A DNA stretch of 64,000 nt from Branchiostoma floridae (lineage: Eukaryota > Chordata > Leptocardii > Amphioxiformes > Branchiostomatidae): assembly GCF_000003815.2 (NCBI RefSeq), contig NC_049979.1, positions 18,383,837 through 18,447,836 on the forward strand. Direction: 5' to 3'. Numbering within the stretch: the stretch's first letter is position 1; each line of letters opens with the position of its first letter. This document shows positions 1 through 12,200 of the stretch, piece by piece. Made by a program: the position numbers and the translations under genes. Under the pieces are notes generated by a model. That model worked only from the letters and a program-made list of their open reading frames with translations, was not told where the DNA came from and searched no databases.

Positions 1-1039
1 CAGTAGGCAATAATCCACAAACCACTTCCAGTAAGACACTCAATGTTATGTCTTTGTTTTATAGCGGGTCACACATCAGAGCAACTCTGTTCTTTGAATC
101 CTTCATTAATTCAATCGTAAACACATCAATGAGTTTGTAACACTGGTAGAGAATATGGAAGGTACTGGTGCTAAGCCAAACGGCTGCTACAAATGTAAGT
201 GATGAATGGTATTACACACTTGGCCTTGCATTCTCCATTACCACACTAGCCACATTAAACAGCATTGATTAAGTAGTAAAAAGTTTTGTGGATCAATGCT
301 TGTGTCAGGTGGTCACCAGTAACTTACCCCACTGCTGCAAAATGGTCCACTTTACACCACCCTCTCACAACTCAGGAACTTACAGTCCATCCAGGAGGAT
401 AAGTTCTTCATAGGAGGGCAGAGGTGCCAGGCAAATAATGACCTCTGCAGCCATAATGGTGCAATTTGAAAGAGTACAGCCTTCATTTACTATTCATAAG
501 TTCAACATGGACATGTTGTTAAAATGGTAGATCATCATGCATTCTACACACCATAATCCCCCTCTCTGCCCAATAGTGTAGTGGGTCATTCACTGTATCC
601 AGTTACAACATGGTCAATGTTACAGTTAATGTACCCTGTACAGGACCGTAAGTCCTACCAATAGTATGGGGTCATAATGTTTTACCTCCAACAATAAATT
701 GAAAGCATTAAAAGTTGGAGTATGCAGGCAACAAGGCATGTTAAGACTACACCTGTCCTCAACACCTCAATCAACCTGTGAAGAAGATGGCACAGATTTC
801 TACATTTTTTGTATAAACATTGCCATATAATTATATTTCAGCCATACATAGTATGGTGAAATATATTGTATTCGTAATGTTTCTTTCTTTCTTCTTTCTT
901 TCTCCTGTCAAATCTTCAAAGTGATTCATCTCCGCCGTTCCTGGACCGAATGACCTGAAATTTGGCACAGGGGTAGAATGGGCCAATACCTTGATGCTGT
1001 TTTCTCAGTTTTTTCATATCTGCCTCTAAAATGATTTTA
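1..1039. other. Intergenic DNA, no gene seen
   Basis: I see no exon with plausible splice sites and no conserved peptide in this stretch. A short pyrimidine run built from TTTC units lies at about 880-905, just before the tandem repeat that follows. The short open frames at its end are by-products of that repeat. Confidence 0.6.
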
Positions 1040-1620
1040 TTGAGATTTTTTTGGTCAATTTTAGACCAAAACTGTATATTTTGGCCCCTGTACCCTGGTA
1101 TTACAACCAAATGAGCTGAAATTTGACAGAGATGTGCCTTGATAATGCCCCCATATAAATTCGATAACACTTTTAGTGTACAGTACAACAAAATGGTTAT
1201 TTTTGCGATTTTTTGACCAATTTTTGACCAAAAAAGGACACTTTTGGCCCCTGTACCCTGGTATTACAACCAAATGAGCTGAAATTTGACAGAGATGTGC
1301 CTTGATAATGCCCCCATATAAATTCAATAACACTTTTGGTGTACAGTACAACAAAATGCTTATTTTTGCGATTTTTTTAACCAATTTTTGACCAAAAAAG
1401 GACACTTTTGGCTCCTGTACCTTGGTATTGCAACCGAATGAGCTGAAATTTGACACAGATGTGCCTTGATAATACCTTCATATAAATTCAATAACACTTT
1501 TGGTGTACAGTGCAACAAAAGGCTTATTTTTTGCGATTTTTGGCCAATTTTTGACCAAAAAAGGACACTTTTGGCTCCTGTACCCTGGTATTACAATTAA
1601 ATGACCTGAAATTTGGTATA
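1040..1620. repeat. Tandem repeat, unit about 163 bp, four copies
   Basis: The phrase CCCTGGTATTACAA recurs at starts 1098, 1261, 1425 (as CTTGGTATTGCAA) and 1588, giving periods of 163, 164 and 163 bases. Each unit also carries TGAGCTGAAATTTGAC, a CCATATAAATTC stretch and a GACCAAAAAAGGACAC stretch. Copies differ by scattered substitutions. Open frames of 90-130 codons on the minus strand exist only because the unit length is close to a multiple of three in places; they show no protein features. Confidence 0.85.
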
Positions 1621-2936
1621 GATAGGCATTAGATACTTGGTAACAAGATTCAAGTCAAATTTTTGACATAAACAACTTTAAAATGATTAATTTTGGCACT
1701 TTTCTGAGGGGAAATTTGTTTTCTTTTGGCCTCCTGACGTGACCTTCCATGACCCCGCACAGAGCCACACCTGTGCGCGTCAGCCGGAGAGTTGATTGAA
1801 TCAAAGACCTAGCCAATCAGCGAAGAGGAGGCCAAAGGCTAATTAATATTCATAAGCGGGGCCTCAATGATCCCGTATATAGCAGTGTTCCCGCCAGGGG
1901 GAGCGAAGCCCGCCTAAGGCTCTCGCATTTTACACTATTCAGAAGGCTTTATATTGTATCAGTTCTTAGGGGCATATCTATGATAAATCGCAGCAGTCAC
2001 TTAACTTCTCTTCAGGAGTTTAGCGTAACACTATTTCAGGTCAAACCGTCAAAGGCAACTAAAAACAAACTTTAACGTTACTGAGTTCAACAGTACTTAT
2101 AACTTGTTATCCGAAGTTGAAACGCTAGCGATGGTATTTTCGCTGCGCTGTTAGCTCCGTGCGACTGTTGTTGACGGTCTTATAACGGTATATTTTGCAC
2201 CCCTGTACCCTGGTATGAGTAACATTTGGTATAGATAGGCATAAGATAGTTGGTAAAATGATCCAAGTAAAATTTTTGGCTTAAAGTACTGTAAAAGGCT
2301 TAATTACAGCACTTTTTTTAGGGGAAATTGGTTTTCTTTCGTTCTCCATGCCATGATCTTTCGGACGTTCACCCCACAGAGCCGACATCTGCACCTGCGT
2401 CTAGCCGGCAGGAAGAGTTAATTCAATTAATGGTTCAGCCAATCAGCGAAGAGGAAAGCGAAGGCTAATAAATATTCATAAGCGGGACCACACAATACGT
2501 TAACTTGAAGACTCGGGCCGTACAGACTTCTCGCCAGGATTTTTTCAAAGCGTCGGACAGGGGTCCGGGGGCCGCCGAATGTCCCTGGCGGGGTCCAGGG
2601 GCAGGGCCACTGTGGGGGGGGACCCAGGTGGGCGAAGCCCCCCCGGAAGCTCTTGCATTTTAGACTATTGAGAAGGCTTCTTTTATCAGTTTTTTTAGGG
2701 CCATATCTACGATAATCGTAGCAGTCACTTACTTCTCTTCAGCAGTTTGACTTTAAAATATTTCGGGTCAAAGCTTCAAAGACAACTAAAACCTCATAAA
2801 CAACAAACTTTACTTAGCTCAACAGTATACAAAAATATTGTACGGGTTGCCATCCTTAGTTGAAGCGCTTATTTATAGCGCTAGTATCTTCGATGCGCCG
2901 TTAGCCGCCGTGCGACTTTTGTTGACGGTCTGATAT
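1574..2936. repeat. Direct tandem duplication of a 0.6-0.7 kb block
   Basis: Block A (about 1574-2186) and block B (about 2198-2936) share the same succession of motifs: CCCTGGTAT, ATTTGGTATAGATAGGCAT, GCCAATCAGCGAAGAGGA, AATATTCATAAGCGGG, GCATTTTA-ACTATT-AGAAGGCTT, GCAGTCACTTA-CTTCTCTTCAG and finally GTTGACGGTCT. Block B has about 120 extra GC-rich bases (2520-2640) including a run of eight G and a hairpin-like GGGCGAAGCCCCC. The first line of block A is also the last copy of the 163-bp repeat, so the satellite and the duplication belong to one repeat family. Confidence 0.8.
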
Positions 2937-5900
2937 CCCTACGTCGCCGCCTCGCTGATATTCCCACAAACATGTTTCAAGAAAAATACCCAGCAAAAAA
3001 CGCTGTTCTGCGTCAAATTCTATTCTATAAAACATGTGGGACTCTAAATACAGTCTAAATATTTTGTAGAAGCACCACTGTAGGAAAGAAGGTCCAAGCA
3101 ATGTAAAACATCACGTAGCATGAAGTTCGCTGTCAACTGGCACACAGCACATGGCTGTTTGAAACTCTAAGTCTAATCAACAGCCGTGTTTGACTGATAG
3201 CCGGCGGTCCTTTGATGAAGTCGGCGAAAGGTGCGTTAGTTACAAAATCTGCGTTTAGTTTTGATACGTAATTATAAGTTAGACAGTGGCGAGAATGATT
3301 ATTTTCTCATCAATATTTCTCTTCAGAATTATTTGAACTTAATTGTACATCTAAACAATTGGCTTACCTGTGCAATGTTTATATGATTAATGATCATGTG
3401 TAACGTATGGCTCCTAGTCAATAGATCAGCATTTTCTCTATAGTGACCACCTGTCTATAGTGGCCACATTTCCTAGTGCTGTTGTTGTTTGACATGAACT
3501 TTGAACATTTAAATTGTAAGTAACATTTAAATTGTATGAACAGACTGACCAGACAGACGAAAATAAATCCTCGAACAAGGTTCAATCGTATCTTCCGGGT
3601 CTGGCAGGAAGTTGTTAAACTAAAATAATAATAGGCTCGATGGCTGATTGCATACAAAGTAAAACAGTTTAACAGTTTTACAGCTTGAAGAAAACAAACG
3701 CTCCTACAGTACCTGCACCTGCTTGATAATTATTAAATCGTATGCCCTACTTGAATAAAAAAAAGTTCACTGCAATAATGAATGTACCCACATCACAAGG
3801 AGCTTATACTTTTTTAAACTTACACCTAGTTATCGTACTGAAAATTGTTAATGACATTACATGAAGTCATTCAAAAATTTTCAGTCATGATGAAAATTTT
3901 CCGAATGGAAGGTGTGATTATTGTCATTTTCTGAAAAATAGAAGCAAGCTCTGTTTTTACCTGGAATCAATTCACAATACCAGTCCACTTTGGGGGATAA
4001 TGTACTGTTAAGAGGATGTTCCATTTTTGCGCAGGGGTGATTTGGAACAGTCCAATGTTGCGTGGGAAGGGGTATGGCTGAAATATGCTGTATTTGCTCT
4101 TAAGCAAATGTCGGCCTTTCTAGTTTATAGAAAATTTGTTTGCATTAAACTTCAATGTTTACATCAAACATCAATGAAGTGCAGTATACAAAATGCATGT
4201 CTGACAGCAAGGAAGAAAATGATCCACAAACAGATTTGTAACCTTTAATCAACTGAACTATCTGTGAACCACAATAGGAAGGCTTAACCTTGCAAGTGGT
4301 ATGGTTAATGAAATCAAACCATTTTTCAATGTGAGGCATGATTCACCCCTGGCTATTGTCATGTCCTGTCTATTCCAGTACATGCTCAATGGTAACACTT
4401 CTAGGGCTTTTCATGACTTGAATTGCAAATTTTGTGCCAAAATGTAACATCACATCCTATTTCAAGAGACAGACAGCAAGAGTTCCAATGGTCCTTGCTG
4501 TCTGGTTATCCAGATGGACATGAAAGGTTGATATCGTGCAGTAAGGGGAAAATTTCCCAGCCCCCATTGTAAAATGCATATTGGCACACACATAGCAAGG
4601 TTCACTGCCACTTTGGCAGGTCAATGTATAAAACATGCAAGTCATAAAGTGTGAAGGATGACACAATTACAGCCATTTTCTGCAGCTGTTCACCGGAAAT
4701 GGTCCAGAAGCTGGGGAATTAGTAAATCCCAAGGTTAGTAATCATCCTGACATCTCAGGTTATGGCAAACCCTTCAAACATACCCTGTGTGTGGTTTCAT
4801 ATTACAGACATCAGATTCTGTTCACCAGTAATATGCCAATATGAATACAGCAGCAGTCTTATTCCATTCATTAGAGGCAATATTAAGTTACATAATACTA
4901 TTAATAGATATTCTAAAGTAGACATAGAGTGATACACATAAATGTGCATCTATCAATGATTCTGTACTGCTCCAGGATTTAGCTGTTATTTTGTTGTCAA
5001 GAGGACAGACATGAAGGTAAAAGAACCTTGAAGTTAAATTTCTCCTTTGATCTCGGAATTCACCACCAGACCTATTTGACTAATTATAGAATGAAAACAA
5101 TCATACTAACTCTCTCATCACAATCATATTAGTTTCCTTACTTGACATTTCAAAATTGCTCTTCCCAATGAATTGAGAAATCAAAAGAGCTTCCTTTTAA
5201 ATCTGAAGACCATTACCTCTAATCTCCATGGTAGACTCCATTAAGGTAAATAACCATTATTGCCGATATGGTTTTGGACATGATGAAAAATGACCTCACT
5301 GCCAGTGATATATAGAGACCAGCCACATAGCTCAACTCTACAGAAGCAGTGATAAACCTGGATAAGGGACCAAACTATGATCATGTCTCTCCTTGATTGA
5401 AGACATCTATGACATCCTCTTTCAGTCCGCCTGATCCCTGCCCTCCATTACTGATGATGACCATAACCTGGCTCTTTCCATCCACCTTGGCCTGCTGAAT
5501 GTTATCGTTTGTCCCAGAGTCATGCCCTCCAACCATGGAGCACAATTTCCCAGTTGATTGACAGGACTAGTGGACAGTTAGTCCACCAACCATAATCTTC
5601 TTATATCACCAATCTCCTTTTACTTGCTGACTTCTGCAATACCGGACGATCTCTTGAAGGATAACACTGGGGTATTTTTCATTTTCTCTCTCCCAATAAA
5701 CAGTGATGATTGAGAAAGGGGCTGCAGGTTCAAGGATCAGTCACAGCAAGTGGCCAAGCAATGCTGACCCCTGATTTACCCTGGCTCTCTCACATCATTA
5801 GTCATTCTTATGGACTGATCAAAAGATGTAACAGGGCTTTACTTATGAGGGTCTGCATGATTCTTTCCGTGAGGCATGGCAAGCTATTCAAATTCACCAT

Positions 5901-8542
5901 TACTTTTAATTCAATTCCAAGCATTGTTGGCAAATCATTTGTAAAGCGTAATTGGTTGCTTTGATTCTAGGTAGCATGTTGCTATCCTGAATTCAATGCT
6001 AAGCATTTAAAGTCGGACTCACAGGCTGCCCAAAACAGAGCATACGGCTGTGTTGGTGTTCGTAGACTAGTTTTGCCAGACAACCATACCAGTAAATATA
6101 TATGTTCTTCAACTATGTACAAGATAAGTTTCCATGCTTTCCATATTTAAATAACACTGAAAAATTTACATTCCTCATACAATTAGACAAACCATGTATT
6201 CTAAACTCCACCGGCAACTACATTTACAATTGTTTTAAGAAGCGAGAAGAAGTTGAACCTGTGCATACTAGTATACTCCAGACTTTGTAGTCTGATTCAT
6301 GTATCACACCCTATACAATTTGTACTTCACTACTTCTCACCTTGACCTGTACTTAGCTTCTCAGAAAGCAAAAATATACAATAAAGGTCTTCATTCATTA
6401 TATAATGGAAAAATCCAATGACTCACAAACAATCCTCAAAACTTTGGCAACAACAAGGAAATTTACCATAATGCATTGCCAGTCCTCCCAATTTACCACT
6501 AAAATGCCAGTCCTTCTTACTTTGATGTCAATAGGCATTGCCAGGATCTCCACTCAGATCCTCACTTATGCTTGCACAAGGTTAGGTAATGTCAGGAATG
6601 ATTTCATTCATTCCACAGGAATTTGCACAACTTTGGCTGGACAAGCCCCAAACTACAGTCAAGTTTTGCTGACATTCGAAGACAAAGGGCAAAGTTCTAA
6701 CTTTTTTATTCAAAATGTTGTTCATGCTACGTACATTGTAAATGAAGTACCTGCAAGATCTAACACCAGCATTTTTTTCAATACAAACGTATGGCAGTGG
6801 ATCATACTGGTTACTGAAAGGGATGAATGAGTCAATTTTTTGTGAACAGTGAAACCTATACAAGTGACCACCCCTACATAAGGACAACCTGGTCTATGTG
6901 ACCAATCTTTGGTGGACAATTTACAAGCATTGAGAATATTTGTCCACATAGACCAGATTTGATCAGTTTGCTGAGTGTTCTTGCTGGTAGTTTTGACAAT
7001 AATATTAATAAGCCTTGTTTTACCCAGTCCAAGACTTATATCTTTATCATTAGTATCAAAGGTACTATATAGTGACAAGAAACTGCAACCAGTCAAATAT
7101 CCCATTCTGTAACTACCAACTGTCATGTTCCCGTTAGAGTTGATTTAAAACTTTCAATCTAGCCAGGTAATTATTCATATTACTGTAATTTCATTTAATT
7201 ATGTTTTTAATTCATGGTTGAAACAATTCTGTGGTACAGTAGCCATACAATAAAAACATGCTCACAGTGTCATGCATTTGCAGTGGGGAGGTCATGGCAA
7301 ATGTTCTAAGATTTACAGTACCTGCTGACAACAAATACTGCATGTACATGTAACGTTATTGTATAATATTATAAACAACACCTGCTAATCCTCTTTGGAT
7401 TTCCAGTGACTTGTGCATGGTGAAGTTGTGGACAGTTACCTTTTTCTGTCTTCTAACCTTGAAAAATAAAAGGTAGCAAAGGTCACAGGAAAGTGTGCCT
7501 GTCCATTGTATAAGTTCTGGGTATGTTATTGCAAGGCTTTACAATATGTAGGGGCCCTATCAAAAGGAAAGCTATCTCAATTTGCAGGAGGTATGGGCTC
7601 CATCAGGTGGAGGCAAAACTGCAGAAGACCATGCCATGGCCTGACCTTTCCCCTGCAGAGCTGGTGTAGTTGATGTGCTCAATAAAGGCCCAGTCATGAC
7701 GAGAGCTGATATTTCCACACAGGCCAAAGGCCACACGAGTTATGACAGTGATCACGGATACTTACTCCACGTGGCGCCATAATAAATTTCTTCATTCTGC
7801 ATGACGATGAAAACATGGCAGACCTTATTAGTTGTGCCTCAGGGATCTTAATTTGCAACCATGTAACAAATTTCATGATGGTAAATTCTCCACAGAAACC
7901 ATATCTAGTTTGAACAACTTTCTGGAAGAGTTGAGGCTGACAGCAACTTTATAATGTTTCACAGAGATACTCCATCTTCATAAAAAGAGAAAGCCAAAAG
8001 ACTCCCCGAGATTGTTGCTGATACTATCGCCATATGTGTAACTTATTCCTAGCCATGAAAACCCCATAGCATCAATGTATATCAACCCAGAATATTGCAG
8101 AAAACTACTTTCCATTTTATGAGGTAATGCCTGTGGAGCACAATTTATCGGAACATCGCAAATCATGCAGATTTTACTGGCACAGCAAGCAGGGGGTGCA
8201 TATAAAAGTTGGAGGTGTATTTTTTGCTGCATTAACTGCCTCCTGGTTTCCAAGATAGATGATAAAAATGGCACTCAGTTGGATAGGTCAGGATAAATGG
8301 GGACAATTTATTCAGGAGCCTATGGTTAATGCCACAGTAGCGACAGATGACACAACAAAATGTGACAATTCCTGGAAACTACTTCATTCTGTATTTGTAT
8401 ACCAGCAGGTCTTTCCAATACAAACTGCTTTTGGTATTGTAAATCAGGTTTCATTGCAAACCAAATACAATACTACCATTTACAATTTCCTCCACTTCAA
8501 CGTTTGAAAAATCCACTAAACATCCTCGTTGTTCTGGTAGAT
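2937..8542. other. Long intergenic stretch, no firm gene
   Basis: No recognisable exon. Two places (about 3435-3470 and 6850-6905) carry related phrases of the type CTATAGTGACCACC / AAGTGACCACCCC, common at the ends of short inverted-repeat elements, but no full element could be outlined. One open frame with a protein-like composition is listed separately. The 3' untranslated region of NEK9 may extend into this area. Confidence 0.5.
5391..5575 (-). other. Protein-like open frame, possible last exon
   Basis: On the minus strand a frame of about 60 codons ends in TGA at 5391-5393. It reads with a balanced composition, including MVGGHDSGTND, VDGKSQVMVIISNGG and KEDVIDVFNQGET. A CTAG acceptor-like site precedes it and would be in phase with the last NEK9 exon found (phase 0), but that exon is 3.7 kb away and human NEK9 ends differently. 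I do not recognise a family. It could be the NEK9 terminal exon, a decayed exon from elsewhere, or chance. Confidence 0.2.
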
Positions 8543-8751
8543 ATAACGCTAGTTCACCTTTATTCGCAGGGTAACCTATATCCGTTGCTGTCAGAAATGG
8601 GTATTTAGGGATACCAAGTCGACGCACGAGAGTTTCAAACTACAAAATTTTGAACGTATTGCAACTTGAAACCACCGTCCGTCCCCTAATACTGTGTTGG
8701 TAAACACAATGAATATAGGTTACCCTGCGGATAAAGGTGAACTAGCGTTAA
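8543..8751. mobile_element. Foldback/MITE-like inverted repeat, 209 bp
   Basis: The left arm at 8543-8581 and the right arm at 8713-8751 are reverse complements over 39 bases with about two mismatches; the shared core is CGCTAGTTCACCTTTAT-CGCAGGGTAACCTATAT. The central 130 bases hold no frame. No target-site duplication could be assigned with confidence. A non-autonomous DNA transposon or dispersed palindromic repeat is the natural reading. Confidence 0.75.
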
Positions 8752-9258
8752 AGTTCAGATGGGTGGTTAGTGTATTTTGGTGTATATGGCCACCTTCATT
8801 TCTCTTACAAAGTAGGCCTGTACTACCCTGGAGTCCAGTCTTTACAGTCAAATCTGCTCAAGATGGTTACCCAGGGGACCAGACCAAAGTTACTGTTTTG
8901 GACAGGTGACCAGCTTGAAGAGCATCGGCTCACAACATGGCATTTAATGGTTTCCATTTTGGTGTCTTACACTATGTCAAATATTTCTCATATTTGACAC
9001 CTGTACATCTACCTGTATGATTCAAACCCACCAACACATTGAAACAACTACCTGTGATACCTGTAGACAAATCCGGGAAAGATAATGATTGTGGCACAAT
9101 CTACCACAGCCTTTGTGAGGATTAAACAAGACGAGGGCCCTGCAGGAATCCTACCTCAGCAAAACTGAAGACAGCATGAGGTTTGATAAACTTACAGCTG
9201 CAAATGACAAGCTTCAAACGTCCACCAATAAACTGACTACAGTAGATCATGACCTTAC

Positions 9259-12200
9259 CTTGGTTTCCAGGCTGCGAATCTTCTCGTTCTGCTCAGTAAC
9301 AATGTCTCTCAACTGGAAAACAAAATCCACAACACACTTCAAAACTTTCCTGGTGAGCAGCAATCACACCAATAGAAACAGAGTTTGATTTTGCAATGAC
9401 AAATTACATTGTAACATCAGCCCATATAATTCCCATAGATGCCATATAACTAAAAATACATGAAGTTGAAGTAATTAAAAAAGATGTACCAATGCAGTAT
9501 CAGTAATCTGAGGTATATACATTTCAGATATGTACACATCCAAGACAATTTTCAGAAGAAATCACTAACAATGTTTTCTTGAGGTGGCACCTAGCGGAAT
9601 TATGAGAGTTGATGCTACCTTTCATACCATTCCTGTCAGGAGGGAGGTCTTGTTACAAATGGGGGCTATGATGTGGAGAACTATCATTCCATTACTGGGC
9701 AAAGTACAATAGTCTACACACCATCAACTAATACCATCAACCTTGCACTTTGATTCTGAGGAGGCAATTCCTCCCAGTGAACTGATGACATTTAGAAAAC
9801 CTGGTTAATACAGATGCCTTTCCAAAACCAGATGGATGACATTTTGACTTCCACAGCAAAGAGAGATGTGTATGTGGTTCAATGGTGTTACCCATCTTTG
9901 TATATTTGTGTTGAAATCAATTTCATCTGATTTCATCTAATTTATGTAATATTGGGTTATAAAAAATATATACGTCGTTGAAAAAGGCACCAGATATATG
10001 AAATCAATGCCTACCCTTGAAATGTGTAATAAGAGGCAGCAACTGTTATAGTAATGATGACAGAATATGTTGTTAGAATGAAGTTGTAATGTTAAAGTCT
10101 AAATGTGCTAGAAAATCATACAATGTGTATTTCTTGTGATTAGTCCATTCACAAACCTATCACAGTACACATTTCATGCACCTCACAGCAGTAAAAATAA
10201 TTTTACATCCATTCTGACCCATCACCGCCACATTGTAGGGCTTGTTCAGCCACATATTGCCTTATGGGATCAGTCTAAATGGCCACATTAACTGTGAGGT
10301 ACTGCTAGAGTTTCAACATGCTCTTTCACTACTACAGTCTGCCAGTACATTTCTCAGCCTGATGTGACCATGGAGGCAGTTTGTTCTGCTTCATTGTCTA
10401 CAAATGGTACAAGGAGTCCTTGATAGATTTGTGAAGCACCTTCAAAAGCTGAAATTCCACCACTGTGCATACATTGATCCTGACATGGGTTTGGAGGCCA
10501 CGATTTTCAGCCTAAAGTGTCAGATAAGTTTGGGCAGCTTTGTTTAGGCTGAAACTTTTCAGCCATTTCCTGCATCTTTTCACCCATCTGCATTACTTAT
10601 TGTTGTATCTGCTATGTTTCAAGCCTGACTTACGATGATCATTAAGGTAACACAGGGCTCGAAATACCACCTGCATGTGCAGGTTAGTCCATGTGAAATT
10701 GGAGCTGTGTAGGTATTTCTGGTGTCTACCAGCACATAGCCTGCATTGGTCCATGTACTGGGTTTTAGACATAAACGTCATATGATGTAAGTGTATGTGG
10801 ATTGTTATCAGCTGCATTGAATGTTACCCCTATAAAGTATAAAAGAAAAAAATAGCAATGGTTCCTGAACAATTCTAGTGATCCATACTTCCTAAATTCA
10901 GAGTGGTGCAGGTAAAATTTGTCTGGTGCAGGTAATTTTCAATGTTACCTACACCAGTGTAGGTATGCAGAAACAAGTATTTCGAGCCCTGTAACAGTGC
11001 CATCCCTCTGTAGTACATACCTGCTGGTTGTCTGTCTGCAGCTGCTGCAGTTGTTCCTGCAGGGCTGCGATGGTCTCCCGCAGCTGGGCCTCCACACTCA
11101 TGTTGAGGGAGGGGTGGTGTCCCTGAGACGTGTCCTCATCACCATCAGGGGGGACTCTCTGGGCAACTTCTGTGGCTTCTCCATCCTACAGGAACACAAA
11201 GACTTAACCCCACATAGATATTCTTCACAACATGTTTTTTTTTTCACTGCAAATGTGTCAATGGACTATATTTTTCACTCAGACTACAGATGATAACAGT
11301 ATGTGATGAAAATCTCTTCCATATCTACCACTTCAGCAACTGCATGCACAAGGAAATTATTTCACACTAATAGAGTCTTCTTGCAAGCCAATCCTAAGAA
11401 AGGGCAATTTGCACATTGTCTAACAGTAAAACAGAAAATTGATAGTTGCACAACATGGAATTATAGGCAGCAAATTAACATCACTCACAGATGCTTTTGA
11501 TAGTTTACATGAGGGAAGACTGTAGTCTGCAGCTAACGCTATAGCTATCTAGCTTGTTTTTGGCACAGCTTAGATCAACTTTTTGTAAAAAAATTGTAGA
11601 AAAGAGCTTCCTTTTTAAATCATATTTTAAAGAGGGCTATTTTGTACTCACCACTGCAAAGGCTTCAACATCGTTCTCCTCTTCTCTTACTGGTGCTGTG
11701 TCACCAGCATTTGTGGATGACATGGGAATGTAGTTCTCATCTTCCAACTCCTTGAATGCCATAAGATTCAGTTATACAAAGCCATTGCATATAACATTTT
11801 ACAAGATAGTTTGACACCTTGAATCACCAAGATGACAGTGATTGGATCTTAAATGTCAATCAGTGTCACCATGTTTATTTAAGAGCTAAGTGACTTGCAT
11901 GCACAACGTGAAGTTATAATGTGGAGCATGCAGAGGCACTGTGGCCAGGACACATCTGCCAGACTGTGAAAAATTCAGCTGGAGGTGATGAAGATGGATC
12001 AAATACAAAACTTTTGACACATCAGTATCTACAAGATGATAATTTCTTTCCCACCGGTAGAGACTTGGGACCAAATTTAGATGCAAGCTCCCATCCTGTT
12101 CACAGTCTAAATGATACTTAAGACTATAGTTTAAATGTTTTGAGTTAAAGATGTCTGCAGAATTTTCACAATCAGGCAGGTTTCCAGGTGTGACCGCTAC

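Noticed and set aside
916-1456. Minus-strand frames of 91 and 131 codons
   Set aside because: Created by the 163-bp tandem repeat; the peptide repeats with the DNA unit and has no domain.
9158-9167. Alternative NEK9 terminal exon reading only Phe-Cys-stop
   Set aside because: Acceptor present, but a two-residue terminal exon would drop the conserved tail; not supported.
10653-10660. 8-bp hAT target duplication at the 10653-10991 element
   Set aside because: Flanks share only TAACA in shifted positions, so no proper duplication is claimed.
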